From Anaerolineae bacterium (lineage in GTDB: Bacteria > Chloroflexota > Anaerolineae > Anaerolineales > E44-bin32), in contig DUEZ01000048.1 of assembly GCA_011174825.1 (NCBI GenBank), positions 1 through 33,605 of the forward strand: 33,605 bases of DNA, given 5' to 3'. Below the pieces are notes generated by a model. The model ran no database searches, was not told the origin of the DNA, and saw only the letters and a list, made by a program, of their open reading frames with translations. A program made the position numbers and the translations under genes. Positions within the stretch are counted from its first letter, which is position 1, and every line of letters begins with the position of its first letter. Shown one piece after another: positions 1-8,883 of the stretch.

Positions 1-451
1 CGTCCATGGATAATTGTTGATCCGGTGTAAGCTCTGACCGGTCATATCCTCGCAGCAGTTCCAAGATGGCAACCTGTAAATCACCGGTTTCTCTCAAATA
101 CGAATCGGAGAGGTTGTTAAGCTGATCGTTCTGGAGGCCATACGCTTCAGACATACCCATTGCGGTGACATATTCAGGAGATCGAAGCACCAATTGCTTG
201 TATGACTCATCAAAGAACTCATCGATTGGTAGACCCTTTAATTTGTTTGTGATATCAGCTACGAAGGATACAGGTGGTGATGGCGTAAGCTGATCACTGG
301 TGGATTTTAACGCGACCGTCGGAATGCTCACTGTCACCGTCGATGGTCGCGTGGCGTGTAGATCAGGCTGTCCCCCACCACAGCTTGTGATTAAATAAAC
401 TGCTAATGAGATGGCAAGAACAGAGAATGTGATCCTGATGGCTTTTCTCAT
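1..451 (-). CDS. DUF885-type lipoprotein, N-terminal part only
   Basis: The gene runs off the left edge; 150 codons are visible from an ATG at 449-451. The product begins with a short basic stretch and a hydrophobic segment ending in the lipobox I-T-S-C (Cys about residue 24), followed by Gly and a Ser/Thr/Pro-rich linker, so it is a predicted lipoprotein exported to the cell surface. The visible mature part (residues about 70-150) contains motifs such as LKGLPIDEFFDESYKQL and ELTPDQQLSMD-like text that I associate with the start of DUF885 (a putative metallopeptidase-like family). Any catalytic residues would lie outside the window. An in-frame stop lies 10 codons before the ATG, so no upstream start is available. 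The Shine-Dalgarno is poor (GGACGGA). The lipoprotein call is firm and the family call is moderate. Confidence 0.65.
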   Translation of the reverse strand, partial: MRKAIRITFSVLAISLAVYLITSCGGGQPDLHATRPSTVTVSIPTVALKSTSDQLTPSPPVSFVADITNKLKGLPIDEFFDESYKQLVLRSPEYVTAMGMSEAYGLQNDQLNNLSDSYLRETGDLQVAILELLRGYDRSELTPDQQLSMD

Positions 452-688
452 AATTGTCCGTCCAACTTTGTTATACCCCTTACCTTAATAAAGAGGAAAA
501 TTCCTGGGTAACATCAAAGGTACCAACGGAAGAATAAAATGGTTCAATGGTCTACCACGAAAAAATCTGCATCAAGGAGCACATGGCAAACGAATTGTGA
601 TACGCTGTAACCACTGATCGATGGGCAGGATAATCCCTGCTCACATTGAACTTATCCCAAGCGCAATCATGTTTTTATCGGAGAACTG

Positions 689-1234
689 ATGTCAGAAGAA
701 TGGATTGTTATTCGCAAGGCTCTTCCTGAAGATGCACGTGGCATCGCCAAAGTCCACATCGATACTTGGCGATCCACTTATACAGGCATCATTCCGAACG
801 ACTATCTAGCAAAACTATCGTATGAGCGGGCTGAAAATGTGTGGCGGGAGAGAATATCCACTCACGAACCACTGGGGGTGATCTTTGTCGCTGCGATTCC
901 AAATGGCCGAATTGTGGGGTTCGTCACCGGAGGTGCGGAACGAACCGGGGAACATTCATACGACGGAGAAATTTACGCTATCTATGTATTCAAGGAATTC
1001 CAACGTAGAGGCGTAGGACGGCGCTTAACCTCTGCGATTTGTCAACAGTTGGTCCAAGAAGGGTTTCATTCCTTAATCATCTGGGTGCTTAGAGAAAATC
1101 CTTCGCGAAGCTTTTATGAAGGGCTTGGGGGTGAGAAAGTGGCTGAGCAAGAGATTGAGATCGGAGGCGTTTCTTTGCCTGAAGTCGGTTACGGATGGGA
1201 GGATATTCGCCAATTATTTGAAATGAAGATGTGA
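689..1234 (+). CDS. GNAT family N-acetyltransferase
   Basis: This is a 181-residue single-domain acetyltransferase of the Gcn5-related family, expected to move an acetyl group from acetyl-CoA to an unknown amine. The N-terminal part IRKALPEDARGIAKVHIDTW has the usual strand-helix opening. Motif A is clear around residues 95-112: IYAIYVFKEFQRRGVGRRL carries the Q-R-R-G-V-G pyrophosphate-binding loop for CoA. The later NPSRSFYEGLGGEK is the typical motif B with its Tyr. The ATG is preceded by GGAGAACTG, an acceptable ribosome binding site. It stands alone between the divergent lipoprotein and the repeat region, so context does not suggest a substrate. The length is normal for the family. Confidence 0.9.
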   Translation: MSEEWIVIRKALPEDARGIAKVHIDTWRSTYTGIIPNDYLAKLSYERAENVWRERISTHEPLGVIFVAAIPNGRIVGFVTGGAERTGEHSYDGEIYAIYVFKEFQRRGVGRRLTSAICQQLVQEGFHSLIIWVLRENPSRSFYEGLGGEKVAEQEIEIGGVSLPEVGYGWEDIRQLFEMKM

Positions 1235-1296
1235 GAGTTTCTTTGTAAACCCGCTTTAAATCTGATCGATTTCATCAATTGAAATCCCCCTCATTC

Positions 1297-1378
1297 TGTC
1301 ATTGCGAGCCCTGTAGGGGCGAAGCAATCTCCTCAACTAAAAGATTGCTTCGTCGCCTGACGGCTCCTCGCAATGACA
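1297..1378. repeat. Intergenic inverted repeat with TGTCATTGCGAG ends
   Basis: An 82-bp imperfect palindrome. The 12-bp termini TGTCATTGCGAG and CTCGCAATGACA are exact reverse complements, and the internal GAAGCAATCT and AGATTGCTTC pair as well. The halves differ only in the stretch next to each arm. This looks like a MITE-like or REP-like non-coding repeat. A half copy occurs at 11142-11170. It sits 62 bp after the GNAT gene and could fold into a long hairpin. Confidence 0.8.
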
Positions 1379-1426
1379 AATGGGGTAGTAGATTGTTTCG
1401 CCCCTACATCTTTGGTAAGTTAAACA

Positions 1427-1455
1427 GTAGGGGGCAATCCGTGAATTGCCCCTAC
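1427..1455. repeat. Short palindrome GTAGGGGGCAATCC / AATTGCCCCTAC
   Basis: A 29-bp imperfect inverted repeat lies directly after the larger repeat. A further partial copy of the right arm (GCCCCTACATCTTT type) lies at about 1399-1413. The phrase 'gcccctacatcttt' occurs twice within 60 bp, so this spacer is a small cluster of repeat units, not a gene. Confidence 0.6.
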
Positions 1456-1506
1456 ATCTTTCGATCGCAAAGAACTTCATTTATGCTCGCGTAAAAACAT
1501 CAAAGA

Positions 1507-3114
1507 CTAGGAATCGATATCAATTGGAAGCCAGATCTCCTCGTCTTTATAAGCCCACCCGGGATAAGGTTCATGAAGCAGAAAGCGAAGGGCATAAAGC
1601 GCGGCTAATTTTGCGTAGCGTTCTCCCGCTATCTCAGCTAACGCATATAACAGAGCCACCTGGGCAGCATCTGCAAGCCGCGTGAGAGCGTCCTTGCTAT
1701 ACCATTGGACATGCTCTGCCTCAAGGGTAGCAAGTTGTCCAAGCGTCCTCTCTATCGTTTGACGTGCCTGGTGGGCTTCAGGAGTACCAACACCTTCTAG
1801 AAGAGGAATAAACTCATCGAGGAAGGGCTCATGGGCGCCCTTCTTTTGCATTGCCTCCAACATGTCTAAGGCCTGTATGTTGCTGGTTCCCTCCCAAATC
1901 GGTGTGATCAGTGCCTCTCGGTGCAGGCGAGCGACGGCGACTTCATCTAAGAAACCGAGTCCACCAAAGAGCTCCATGGCCAACAGTGTGGTTTCCGCCG
2001 CATGGTCCGCAGTGCGATTCTTGGCAAGGTGCGCGAGAAATCGAGCATAGTGGTAATCGGATGTGTACGGCGGAAGATCATTCCATGCGTTATCGAAGCG
2101 TTCGATCGCGTGGAAGACGAGACTCAATCCACCCGCTAGACGTACCGCTAAATCCGTTAAATCCCTCCTCACAAGAGGATGTTCAACCAACGCTCGACCG
2201 AATGCTTTACGCTCATGGACTCTATAGAGGGATTCCAGATGAGCTTTGCGTGCCAAGCCCATCGCTCCGATGGCGTTGGCCAACCGCGCGACGCTAAGCA
2301 CTTCAAGGGTGTAATAAATACCCTGGTCGGCCTCTCCCACCAAATAAGCTTCACTTCCCTCCATCTCCACCTCACCTGTAGGCACCGCCCGTGTAGCGCT
2401 CTTTTCCTTGAAACGGCGTACCGTGAAATTTAGATTCCCTTGCTGTGAGAGACGGGGCACGATGAAAAGCGCCAATCCTTTAGGACCTTGTATCGCGCCC
2501 TCTGGTCGGGCCGTGACCAAAGCTAGATCGGCAAGCCCGGCGTTGCTGGCGAAAGACTTTTCTTCACCATACAAACGCCACGTTCCGGATTCCATCTTGG
2601 CTTCTGTGGTATTGGCCCCTAAATCACTACCGCCCTGGGTCTCCGTCATCCAAGTAGCGCCCCACATATCTCCTGCGAGCAGTGCTTCGAACCAAGTTTT
2701 ATGTTCGGGAGCGTATTTGTGTATCGCATATGCCGTTTGATTGGTGACAATCACTGTGCAGTACAACCCCGGGTCAGCTAACAGGTAGCCCAATGTGAAG
2801 TGATGATGCCATGATCCCCCTTCATAGGGCGGGCGGTTGATCGTCGCTAGCTGCTTTAAAAGCTCACGATGTGCTGGGTCGATCCGAGCACGATCGATCC
2901 GCTGTCCATCCAGATCATGCATGATGAGAGTCGGCCTTGCGTGCCGATCGACCAGGTCACCAACCTCGTACGCTTTGCTTCCAATAAGAGATCCGAATTC
3001 CGTAAGGTCTTCTTGGTGATCCGGGAATTCCTTCCAATATTTTTCTAGGATGACCTTAAGATCTGGTTCGAGATGCCAATGATTCTTCCCATAGATGTAG
3101 GATTGATATTCCAT
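1507..3114 (-). CDS. AidB-like acyl-CoA dehydrogenase family flavoprotein
   Basis: A 535-residue FAD-dependent acyl-CoA dehydrogenase of the long AidB-like branch. Visible family marks are MTETQGGSDLGANTTEA (residues about 156-172, flavin/substrate loop), YGEEKSFASNAGLADLALV (about 182-200), KAFGRALVEHPLVRRDL (about 303-319), ELFGGLGFLDE (about 381-391) and IWEGTSNIQALD, with E408 at the position of the catalytic Glu of classical enzymes. About 120 residues follow, the C-terminal extension typical of AidB-like proteins. The chosen ATG (3112-3114) has GAGGTAAAA before it. A start 13 codons upstream has no such site. The neighbouring Roadblock gene on the same strand is 150 bp upstream. The substrate is not predictable; fatty-acid oxidation or alkylation-related roles are both possible. 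Confidence 0.9.
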   Translation of the reverse strand: MEYQSYIYGKNHWHLEPDLKVILEKYWKEFPDHQEDLTEFGSLIGSKAYEVGDLVDRHARPTLIMHDLDGQRIDRARIDPAHRELLKQLATINRPPYEGGSWHHHFTLGYLLADPGLYCTVIVTNQTAYAIHKYAPEHKTWFEALLAGDMWGATWMTETQGGSDLGANTTEAKMESGTWRLYGEEKSFASNAGLADLALVTARPEGAIQGPKGLALFIVPRLSQQGNLNFTVRRFKEKSATRAVPTGEVEMEGSEAYLVGEADQGIYYTLEVLSVARLANAIGAMGLARKAHLESLYRVHERKAFGRALVEHPLVRRDLTDLAVRLAGGLSLVFHAIERFDNAWNDLPPYTSDYHYARFLAHLAKNRTADHAAETTLLAMELFGGLGFLDEVAVARLHREALITPIWEGTSNIQALDMLEAMQKKGAHEPFLDEFIPLLEGVGTPEAHQARQTIERTLGQLATLEAEHVQWYSKDALTRLADAAQVALLYALAEIAGERYAKLAALYALRFLLHEPYPGWAYKDEEIWLPIDIDS

Positions 3115-3264
3115 TTTTACCTCGCACGATGCTCGAAGGCGCCCGATGCTCAACGCTTCTGATGAGGAGAAGAATTTGATCTCGCTACTTGATAGAGTTT
3201 TGCCAACAAACTTCTACGGGTATCCCTTGAGGTTGAAGCAATGTTCGTCTTTGTTGCTCTCACT

Positions 3265-3657
3265 CTACAATGTTCCGAACCTCATTTGAAGCGCATTAAT
3301 TAATTCAGGCACTCTACGGCTGAGCAGGCTGAAAGTGGTCCGCGGCGGAATCTCTGGTCCCAACCCGATGGACAGGAATCGATCCTCACTCAACTGCACA
3401 GCCAGCAATTGACGGGTCGAACCAGCGATACTGGAATATAGATAATGACCGCCCTCGATTTCCTCAAGAACACGATCACCGGTCATCACAAACGCTGCGG
3501 TCATGGCAGAGATACGTTCTGGGTTGATTGGAGGCTCAGCAGGTACACAGGCTACCACCAAACCATCGCTATCCACAAGAGCAACCCAATGGGGGTTGGG
3601 TAGTTCTTCCGCAAGTAACCCTAGGACACGAAGCAGTTCTGATTGACGTGTAACCAT
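3265..3657 (-). CDS. Roadblock/LC7 domain protein
   Basis: A 130-residue protein with the Roadblock/LC7 fold pattern. It has an N-terminal helix (SELLRVLGLLAEEL), the strand pair WVALVDSDGLVVACVP at residues about 23-38, a helix with ERISAMTAAFVMTGDRVLEEI, and the sheet HYLYSSIAGSTRQLLAVQLSE. In bacteria such proteins commonly work as regulators or GTPase-activating partners of small Ras-like GTPases (MglA/MglB type). No GTPase gene is adjacent here, so the partner is unknown. The ATG is preceded by GGGAGTGGACAG, a good ribosome binding site. It may be co-oriented with the acyl-CoA dehydrogenase gene downstream, but a functional link is not evident. Confidence 0.8.
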   Translation of the reverse strand: MVTRQSELLRVLGLLAEELPNPHWVALVDSDGLVVACVPAEPPINPERISAMTAAFVMTGDRVLEEIEGGHYLYSSIAGSTRQLLAVQLSEDRFLSIGLGPEIPPRTTFSLLSRRVPELINALQMRFGTL

Positions 3658-3874
3658 CTGTCCACTCCCAATTGATCAGCCGGTGTTCACGTGCCTCACC
3701 TTTAGGGTATCCCGAGTAAGCTGCTAAGGCAAGCCCGTGTTTAGATTGTTTATCCCATGATATCGTTCGTTCGATCAATAAGCGAAACATCCTATAAGGG
3801 CGGCCATCCATGTCCTTCAACAACCTCAACTCCCAGTTGGCCTCACCGCACCTTTGGGATACAATCTCACCGCG

Positions 3875-5419
3875 ATGGACGTTCTTCCACTTCACCGGCG
3901 GTCCGGATTTGTGGCCACCCTTGGTCTTATCATCGCCTCAGGTCTTTACTACTGGACCTTGCGTGCCACATCTCAGACCCATGTTCCTCGTACGCTTCTC
4001 ACGGACGGAATCCTCATTCTGGGGCTTTTCTCTGTTGTTATCTTATTCCTGTTCATCGCCAATCTCCTCTTCTGGATCGGAGAGCCACAGAAAACCATCG
4101 CAGCCTTCATCCGGCTTTTCATATTGGGCGCTTGGATCCCGATCAATGCATATTTGATTCTTGGCTCGGCATCACCCATCACGCGCACAGTGCTTACCCA
4201 TCTTGATTTGGGGCTGCTGATTCTAGTTTTAATACTCAGTCTATCCGCCCAGTTTGTCTTGCCTGTTCGCGAAGAGGGAAATCGATTGGCCGTGATCCGT
4301 CGACTGCTCGGCTTTATGGTTGGCGAGAGAGGGCCAGTGACATTTATCCGCAATGGCGAGGTCAGGGAAGCCTACGGTGAGCGAATGCGACGAGCACCTG
4401 GTGTATTTTTAATTGATCATGCCAGCGCTGCGGTGTTGCGAACTGATGTCCAATTCACTCGACCTGTTGGTCCAGGTGTGACTTTCAGTAATCGTGGTGA
4501 ATGGCGTGCTGAGTCACTCGATCTTCGCCGTCAAGTTCGTTCGACAAAAGGCTTTACGCCTTCTTCTGGAGAACCCGCCAAACTAGAAGCGGTCAATTCG
4601 CTTGCCATCACACGAGATGGGATACCTGTCTCTACAGATCTAAGCATAACCTTCATGTTGGATCCAGGTCATAGTGGCGACCCGCGTGAAGGCCGCGATG
4701 CCACCCTGCCACCTTATGAGTTCAACAAAAAAGCTGCGGAGAAAGCCGTCTATGGACATGCCTATGGTGAATTCGAAGATCTACCATGGACGGAACTGCC
4801 TTTACGCCTGGTTGTCGATTTGTGGCGCGAACTGGTGAAAGAGAAAACCCTTCTCGAGTTGATAGGACAAGAAAACACGGATGAGCTTCCTCTTCTGAAG
4901 CTCAAGAGAGAGATCATAAATCGGTTGACATCCCCAACCATAGAAACGCGCGCGCAAGACGGCAAGCGACGATTGGAGCCCAGTCGTGAATTCGATGTGC
5001 TGCAATCGCGCGGCATTCGTGTTTTAGGCATTGGCGGTATAACCAGCGTATATCTACCTGATGAAGTCCACAAAGAACGGATGCTCCGCTGGCGGGAGTC
5101 TTGGGCCGGAGGCGTACAGGAGGCGCTTGCTGAATCGAAAGAGGAGGTAAAACAAGTCCGCCACCGAGGAGAATCGGAAGCATACCTTACCCTCCTGCGC
5201 GAGTTGACCGCGGGTCTACGGCAGCAAATAGGAAAGGGTAGCGCCCCCAACTTACGAGGGACGCTCAGTTCAATCGTGGGCGATGCAATCCGCATCTGTA
5301 CTCAACCTGGTCTGGTAGCCGATCGAGCGAACCTTGTGATACAGCTTACTGAAATGATGGACGAGTTATCCATCTTGGATGAAAACTGCCAGGAGACCGA
5401 GAGAAGAGGTGGAGGATGA
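3875..5419 (+). CDS. Membrane protein with SPFH/band-7-like domain (first of a pair)
   Basis: About 514 residues. Four membrane helices are readable near the N terminus (about residues 12-29, 46-68, 80-96 and 112-130), followed by a large soluble part. That part has the rhythm of an SPFH/band-7 domain: a GPGVTFSNRGEW segment followed by LDLRRQ, then LAITRDGIPVSTDLSITFML, then the later LQSRGIRVLGIGGI and a charged, Ala/Glu-rich helix after VYLPDEVHKERM. SPFH proteins oligomerise at membranes and organise microdomains or bind proteases. The ATG at 3875 is chosen; a TTG at 3854 in frame is possible and neither has a clear ribosome binding site. The stop overlaps the start of the next gene (ATGA), so the two are translationally coupled. 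Distant family assignment, moderate confidence. Confidence 0.6.
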   Translation: MDVLPLHRRSGFVATLGLIIASGLYYWTLRATSQTHVPRTLLTDGILILGLFSVVILFLFIANLLFWIGEPQKTIAAFIRLFILGAWIPINAYLILGSASPITRTVLTHLDLGLLILVLILSLSAQFVLPVREEGNRLAVIRRLLGFMVGERGPVTFIRNGEVREAYGERMRRAPGVFLIDHASAAVLRTDVQFTRPVGPGVTFSNRGEWRAESLDLRRQVRSTKGFTPSSGEPAKLEAVNSLAITRDGIPVSTDLSITFMLDPGHSGDPREGRDATLPPYEFNKKAAEKAVYGHAYGEFEDLPWTELPLRLVVDLWRELVKEKTLLELIGQENTDELPLLKLKREIINRLTSPTIETRAQDGKRRLEPSREFDVLQSRGIRVLGIGGITSVYLPDEVHKERMLRWRESWAGGVQEALAESKEEVKQVRHRGESEAYLTLLRELTAGLRQQIGKGSAPNLRGTLSSIVGDAIRICTQPGLVADRANLVIQLTEMMDELSILDENCQETERRGGG

Positions 5420-6882
5420 GCGAAAGCGCGTTTACTCGCCCAGCCAATGCCATCTGGTCTTTGTTTCAACCCGCATTTGACCTTCTTCTTGGCAGGAACA
5501 GAACGAGCGCCGCCTTTCGATTCGTTCTGATAGGCGCATCCTTTGTTGTCTACTGGTTCGTGCTGGTTTGGCTAGCCGGTTTCCCAGGCGAGATTCCACT
5601 TGATTGGCAAGATCGCCTCCCCTCAATTGCATTCATCGTCATCAACACGATCGCACCCTTCTTCCACCCTCAGGTTCTCATCCATCTTCTCCCTGTAGTT
5701 TTCGCCATCTTGGTAAGCTTCTTCATCGCATCGCTTTACCTCACCGACCTATTTGAGCTTCAGTCTTTCTGGATCGCCGCCTCATACCTATTTGCATCCC
5801 TCTTCGGTTTGGGTTACCCGAAACTTTCCATCAACCGAGGTGATATGAGCGAGCTGGAGGGTCTCCACACACGCAATCCTCTCTTGCAGATCGGCGGTCC
5901 CGGTTACGTTATCGTCCACCTTGGCTACGCAGCAGTGTTCGAAACCGAGGATGGGATACCGAAAGTCTATGGATCACCGAGAAGCGGTGATGAAACAACT
6001 GGGCTCTTTATCGAGGGGTTTGAACGGCTTAGGGGCGTAATTGACTTACGTGATCAATTGGGCAAGGTCGATGAAGTTCGAGCCGTGACACGGGACGGCA
6101 TCGAAGTCTATGCTCGCGATGCACAGATGTTGTTTCGTGTCTACGGTGGTGATCAGCAAAGGAGTCTTAAAAATCCCTACCCGTTCACAAAGGAAGGCAT
6201 TCGACGCCTGATTTATGGACAAGCCGTAAAACACGAAGGAGAGAGTAATTGGGTAGACTTGCTCCCCGAAATCGTGAGTCGCGAGATCCGCTCCTTTGTT
6301 TCTCAGCACTCCATTCAAGAATTTCTCGCACTGCAACCTTCTCGTCAATTAGCAGATGGAGAACCTTTTAATGAAGGGGAAGAAGAACCCAAGTCACTCA
6401 TCCAGATCCCCCGTCGCCAGCTTACAGAACACTTCCACACTGATCAATTAAGAGAACGTCTTAGAAACCAAGGATTGGAGCTAGCATGGGTTGGTGTGGG
6501 CACCTGGGAAATGCGCGATGATCAACGGTCTTCAACTCCCGGCGAGACAGGTCCCGCGAAAACACTTACCGCCACCTGGCGTGATCTCCAACGATCCAAT
6601 CTCTACTCTTCGGCGGATTACCAGGCGCGAGAGTATGATCGTTGCCTGCACGAGCGGACAGCCGAGGGGATCGGTGAAATCATCAAAACCTGGAAACATG
6701 GCGAATTGCCTAGACCCTACCGCTGCTTCGAGACTTTGTACAACCTCCAACAACAAATGGAGTTGATGCTCCTGCAACTGGAAAATGAGTCAGATTTGAA
6801 TCCACCTCCTGACATCGTAGCGGCACTTAACCACATCCGCTTTTTAATCCGATCGAGAGAAATCGGAGAGGACGAGGCTTGA
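5416..6882 (+). CDS. Membrane protein with SPFH/band-7-like domain (second of a pair)
   Basis: A 488-residue protein with the same plan as its upstream neighbour. Membrane helices lie around residues 34-54, 69-82, 86-108 and 116-132. A soluble region follows with GGPGYVIVHLGYAAVFETED, GFERLRGVIDLRDQ and VRAVTRDGIEVYARDAQMLFRV (about 220-242), the band-7-like core. The segments IDLRDQ and TRDGIEV match LDLRRQ and TRDGIPV in the first protein, so the pair look like diverged paralogues that probably form a hetero-oligomer. The C-terminal third is predicted helical (YNLQQQMELMLLQLENE). It overlaps the preceding gene by 4 bp and the following kinase gene by 4 bp (TTGA). Preceded by AGAGGTGGAGG, a strong ribosome binding site. 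Confidence 0.6.
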   Translation: MSESAFTRPANAIWSLFQPAFDLLLGRNRTSAAFRFVLIGASFVVYWFVLVWLAGFPGEIPLDWQDRLPSIAFIVINTIAPFFHPQVLIHLLPVVFAILVSFFIASLYLTDLFELQSFWIAASYLFASLFGLGYPKLSINRGDMSELEGLHTRNPLLQIGGPGYVIVHLGYAAVFETEDGIPKVYGSPRSGDETTGLFIEGFERLRGVIDLRDQLGKVDEVRAVTRDGIEVYARDAQMLFRVYGGDQQRSLKNPYPFTKEGIRRLIYGQAVKHEGESNWVDLLPEIVSREIRSFVSQHSIQEFLALQPSRQLADGEPFNEGEEEPKSLIQIPRRQLTEHFHTDQLRERLRNQGLELAWVGVGTWEMRDDQRSSTPGETGPAKTLTATWRDLQRSNLYSSADYQAREYDRCLHERTAEGIGEIIKTWKHGELPRPYRCFETLYNLQQQMELMLLQLENESDLNPPPDIVAALNHIRFLIRSREIGEDEA

Positions 6883-7814
6883 CGCCGTCAGCAGGGTATG
6901 TACTTGTCATAGGTTCTGCTGGATTAGACATCGTTGGCCGAGCTAACGTAGACCTCCACATCGGAACCTCCAATCCCAGCAATCTGCGTATGTCATTTGG
7001 TGGTACTGCGCGTAACGTGGCTGAAAATTTGGCTCGCCTTGGTACGGACGTAGCTCTCATAACCGCTGTCGGCGATGACCCTCAAGGAAAACAACTCCTA
7101 TACCAAACCTCAGAAACCGGCGTGAATGTCGATCATGTCTTAATCGTTAACGATCAGCCTACCGGAACCTATCTGGCGATTCTGGATCATCTAGGGAATC
7201 TCCACTTGGGGATGGACGATATGAGAGTGATCGATTCGATTACATCTGAATATCTCCGTCAGCAGAGGGAGCTGTTCAAAGGCGCCGTCATTGTATTTGT
7301 CGACGCCAACCTCCCACCAAAAACCCTCAAGACAGCCATCTCCCTCGCCTGGCGGGCTAAGATCCCAATTGCCGCTGATCCAACTTCAGTCAGTCTCGCA
7401 CCAGAGCTCATTCCACACCTTGAGCGTTTATGGTTGATCACACCGAACGAGACCGAGGCAGAAGTATTGTGCCCCCACCCCGTACCTCATGCTGATCGAG
7501 ATATGGCGATCGACGCTGCTCGTCATCTCGTGTCACAAGGCGTGGACATCGCGATCATCACCATGGCGGAGTTCGGTCTGGGTTACGCTAGCGCGAACAG
7601 GAGCGGCCACGTTCCAGCGCTCCTTACTGAGATCGTAGATCCGACCGGTGCAGGTGACGCTCTGACCGCGGCAGTTATCTTCGCCTTACTCAACGATATC
7701 CCACTAGATGAAGCGATTCGTTTGGGCTTGTCAGCCGCTGCGCTCACCCTGCGTTCGCAGGGCACTGTTGCGACCAACCTGTCCATTGAAATGCTCTATG
7801 ATGGATTAAGATGA
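6879..7814 (+). CDS. psuK: PfkB-family kinase, probable pseudouridine kinase
   Basis: A 311-residue ribokinase-like (PfkB) sugar/nucleoside kinase. The first PfkB signature GGTARNVAENLARLG is at residues 41-55. The second, DPTGAGDALTAAV, has the catalytic base Asp at residue 260 in the anion-hole GAGD. The acceptor is inferred from context: the next gene is a clear pseudouridine-5'-phosphate glycosidase. The kinase would phosphorylate pseudouridine and the glycosidase would split the product to uracil and ribose 5-phosphate. The start is TTG (6879-6881), overlapping the previous stop, with GGAGAGGACGAGG just upstream; no ATG or GTG is available nearby. The PfkB family also includes adenosine and ribose kinases, so the specificity rests on the neighbour. 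Confidence 0.85.
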   Translation: MTPSAGYVLVIGSAGLDIVGRANVDLHIGTSNPSNLRMSFGGTARNVAENLARLGTDVALITAVGDDPQGKQLLYQTSETGVNVDHVLIVNDQPTGTYLAILDHLGNLHLGMDDMRVIDSITSEYLRQQRELFKGAVIVFVDANLPPKTLKTAISLAWRAKIPIAADPTSVSLAPELIPHLERLWLITPNETEAEVLCPHPVPHADRDMAIDAARHLVSQGVDIAIITMAEFGLGYASANRSGHVPALLTEIVDPTGAGDALTAAVIFALLNDIPLDEAIRLGLSAAALTLRSQGTVATNLSIEMLYDGLR

Positions 7815-7843
7815 GGGGATGGGGGAATGGGGATCAGGGATTT

Positions 7844-7913
7844 GGGATCAGGGATCAGGATCGGTGCGTTGGAGAAATAGATTCCTAGTCCCTAGTCCCC
7901 GATCCCTGATCCC
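7844..7913. repeat. Intergenic inverted repeat GGGATCAGGGATC
   Basis: The 13-bp arms at 7844-7856 and 7901-7913 are exact reverse complements. The surrounding spacer (7815-7920) holds further degenerate units of the same GGATCAGGGAT / CCTAGTCCCTAG type. It lies between psuK and psuG, so it would be transcribed and could fold as a hairpin within the operon mRNA. It has no terminator-like U run on the plus strand. Confidence 0.75.
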
Positions 7914-7944
7914 TTCTCTTAAATTCAATTAAGGATTTTAGAAA

Positions 7945-8883
7945 ATGCCTGGTGAAATCCCCGAGTGGCTTCATGTCCATCCAGATGTCGCAGATGCTCT
8001 TCTAAGCGATAGACCGGTCGTCGCACTGGAGTCGACCGTCATTACCCACGGATTGCCTCGACCCGTAAACCTTGACCTTGCTCGATGGATGGAAACAGAA
8101 GTCATATCGGTCGGCGTTCAACCTGCCACGGTCGCGATCATGGATGGTGTCGTTCGCCTAGGCCTTTCTAATGAAGAGCTCGAGAATTTAGCCTTGGCCA
8201 AAGAAGTACACAAAATAAGCCGCCGCGATCTTGCGACGGCGGTAGCCAGACGTCAGACCGGTGGAACCACTGTGGCAGCCACGATCTTCATTTCGCATGC
8301 TATTGGGATCCAAGTCTTTGCAACTGGAGGTATAGGTGGTGTTCATCGTGGCGCCACTGGGGATATCTCTGCTGATTTACCTGAACTTGCCCGTACACCA
8401 ATCGCAGTGGTTTGCTCGGGTGCCAAAGCCATTCTCGATCTGCCGCGAACCATAGAATGGCTTGAGACAGAATCTGTGCCAGTCATCGGCTGGGGGACGG
8501 ATGAATTCCCTGCTTTTTTCAGTAGGGAGAGCGGGTTGCCCGTCAGCACAAGCTTGACCACCCTCGCCGAGATTGTGACTTTCTTACGCTCGCATTGGAG
8601 AATGGGCATCGGAAGTGGTGTTCTAATCTGCGTGCCGTGCCCGGAAGAGGCAGCCGTACCAAGAGAAACAGCTGAAGAAGCAATCGCCCAAGCGGAAATG
8701 GATGCTCAAAAGTCTAACATTACCGGTAACGAATTAACCCCTTATCTGCTCAGTCGCTTAGCTGAGCTTACTGAAGGCTCGACATTGAGAGCAAATCTTG
8801 AACTCCTTAAGAACAATGCGCACGTCGCGGCTACGATTGCCAAGGCGTTAACTTATAACAAAAAACCTTCCCGGAAGCTTTAA
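7945..8883 (+). CDS. psuG: Pseudouridine-5'-phosphate glycosidase
   Basis: A 312-residue member of the PsuG/IndA family, which breaks the C-C glycosidic bond of pseudouridine 5'-phosphate to give uracil and ribose 5-phosphate in the cytoplasm. Diagnostic stretches are VVALESTVITHGLPRP (Glu30 in the EST motif), MDGVVRLGL, RRDLATAVARRQTGGTTVAAT, FATGGIGGVHRGA, and SGAKAILDLPRT with Lys161 at the place of the Schiff-base lysine known for this family. The end of the protein (ITGNELTPYLL) also fits. Start ATG with AAGGA about 10 bp upstream. It follows psuK after 130 bp of repeat-bearing spacer and is convergent with the gene at 8930. The length is normal. Confidence 0.95.
   Translation: MPGEIPEWLHVHPDVADALLSDRPVVALESTVITHGLPRPVNLDLARWMETEVISVGVQPATVAIMDGVVRLGLSNEELENLALAKEVHKISRRDLATAVARRQTGGTTVAATIFISHAIGIQVFATGGIGGVHRGATGDISADLPELARTPIAVVCSGAKAILDLPRTIEWLETESVPVIGWGTDEFPAFFSRESGLPVSTSLTTLAEIVTFLRSHWRMGIGSGVLICVPCPEEAAVPRETAEEAIAQAEMDAQKSNITGNELTPYLLSRLAELTEGSTLRANLELLKNNAHVAATIAKALTYNKKPSRKL

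Noticed and set aside
1279..1685. Short plus-strand frames across the repeat region and the end of the acyl-CoA dehydrogenase gene
   Set aside because: They run through palindromic repeats and antisense to a well-supported gene.
3757..4206. Overlapping plus-strand frames before the first SPFH-like gene
   Set aside because: They overlap the clear membrane-protein frame in other phases and show no membrane or domain logic of their own.
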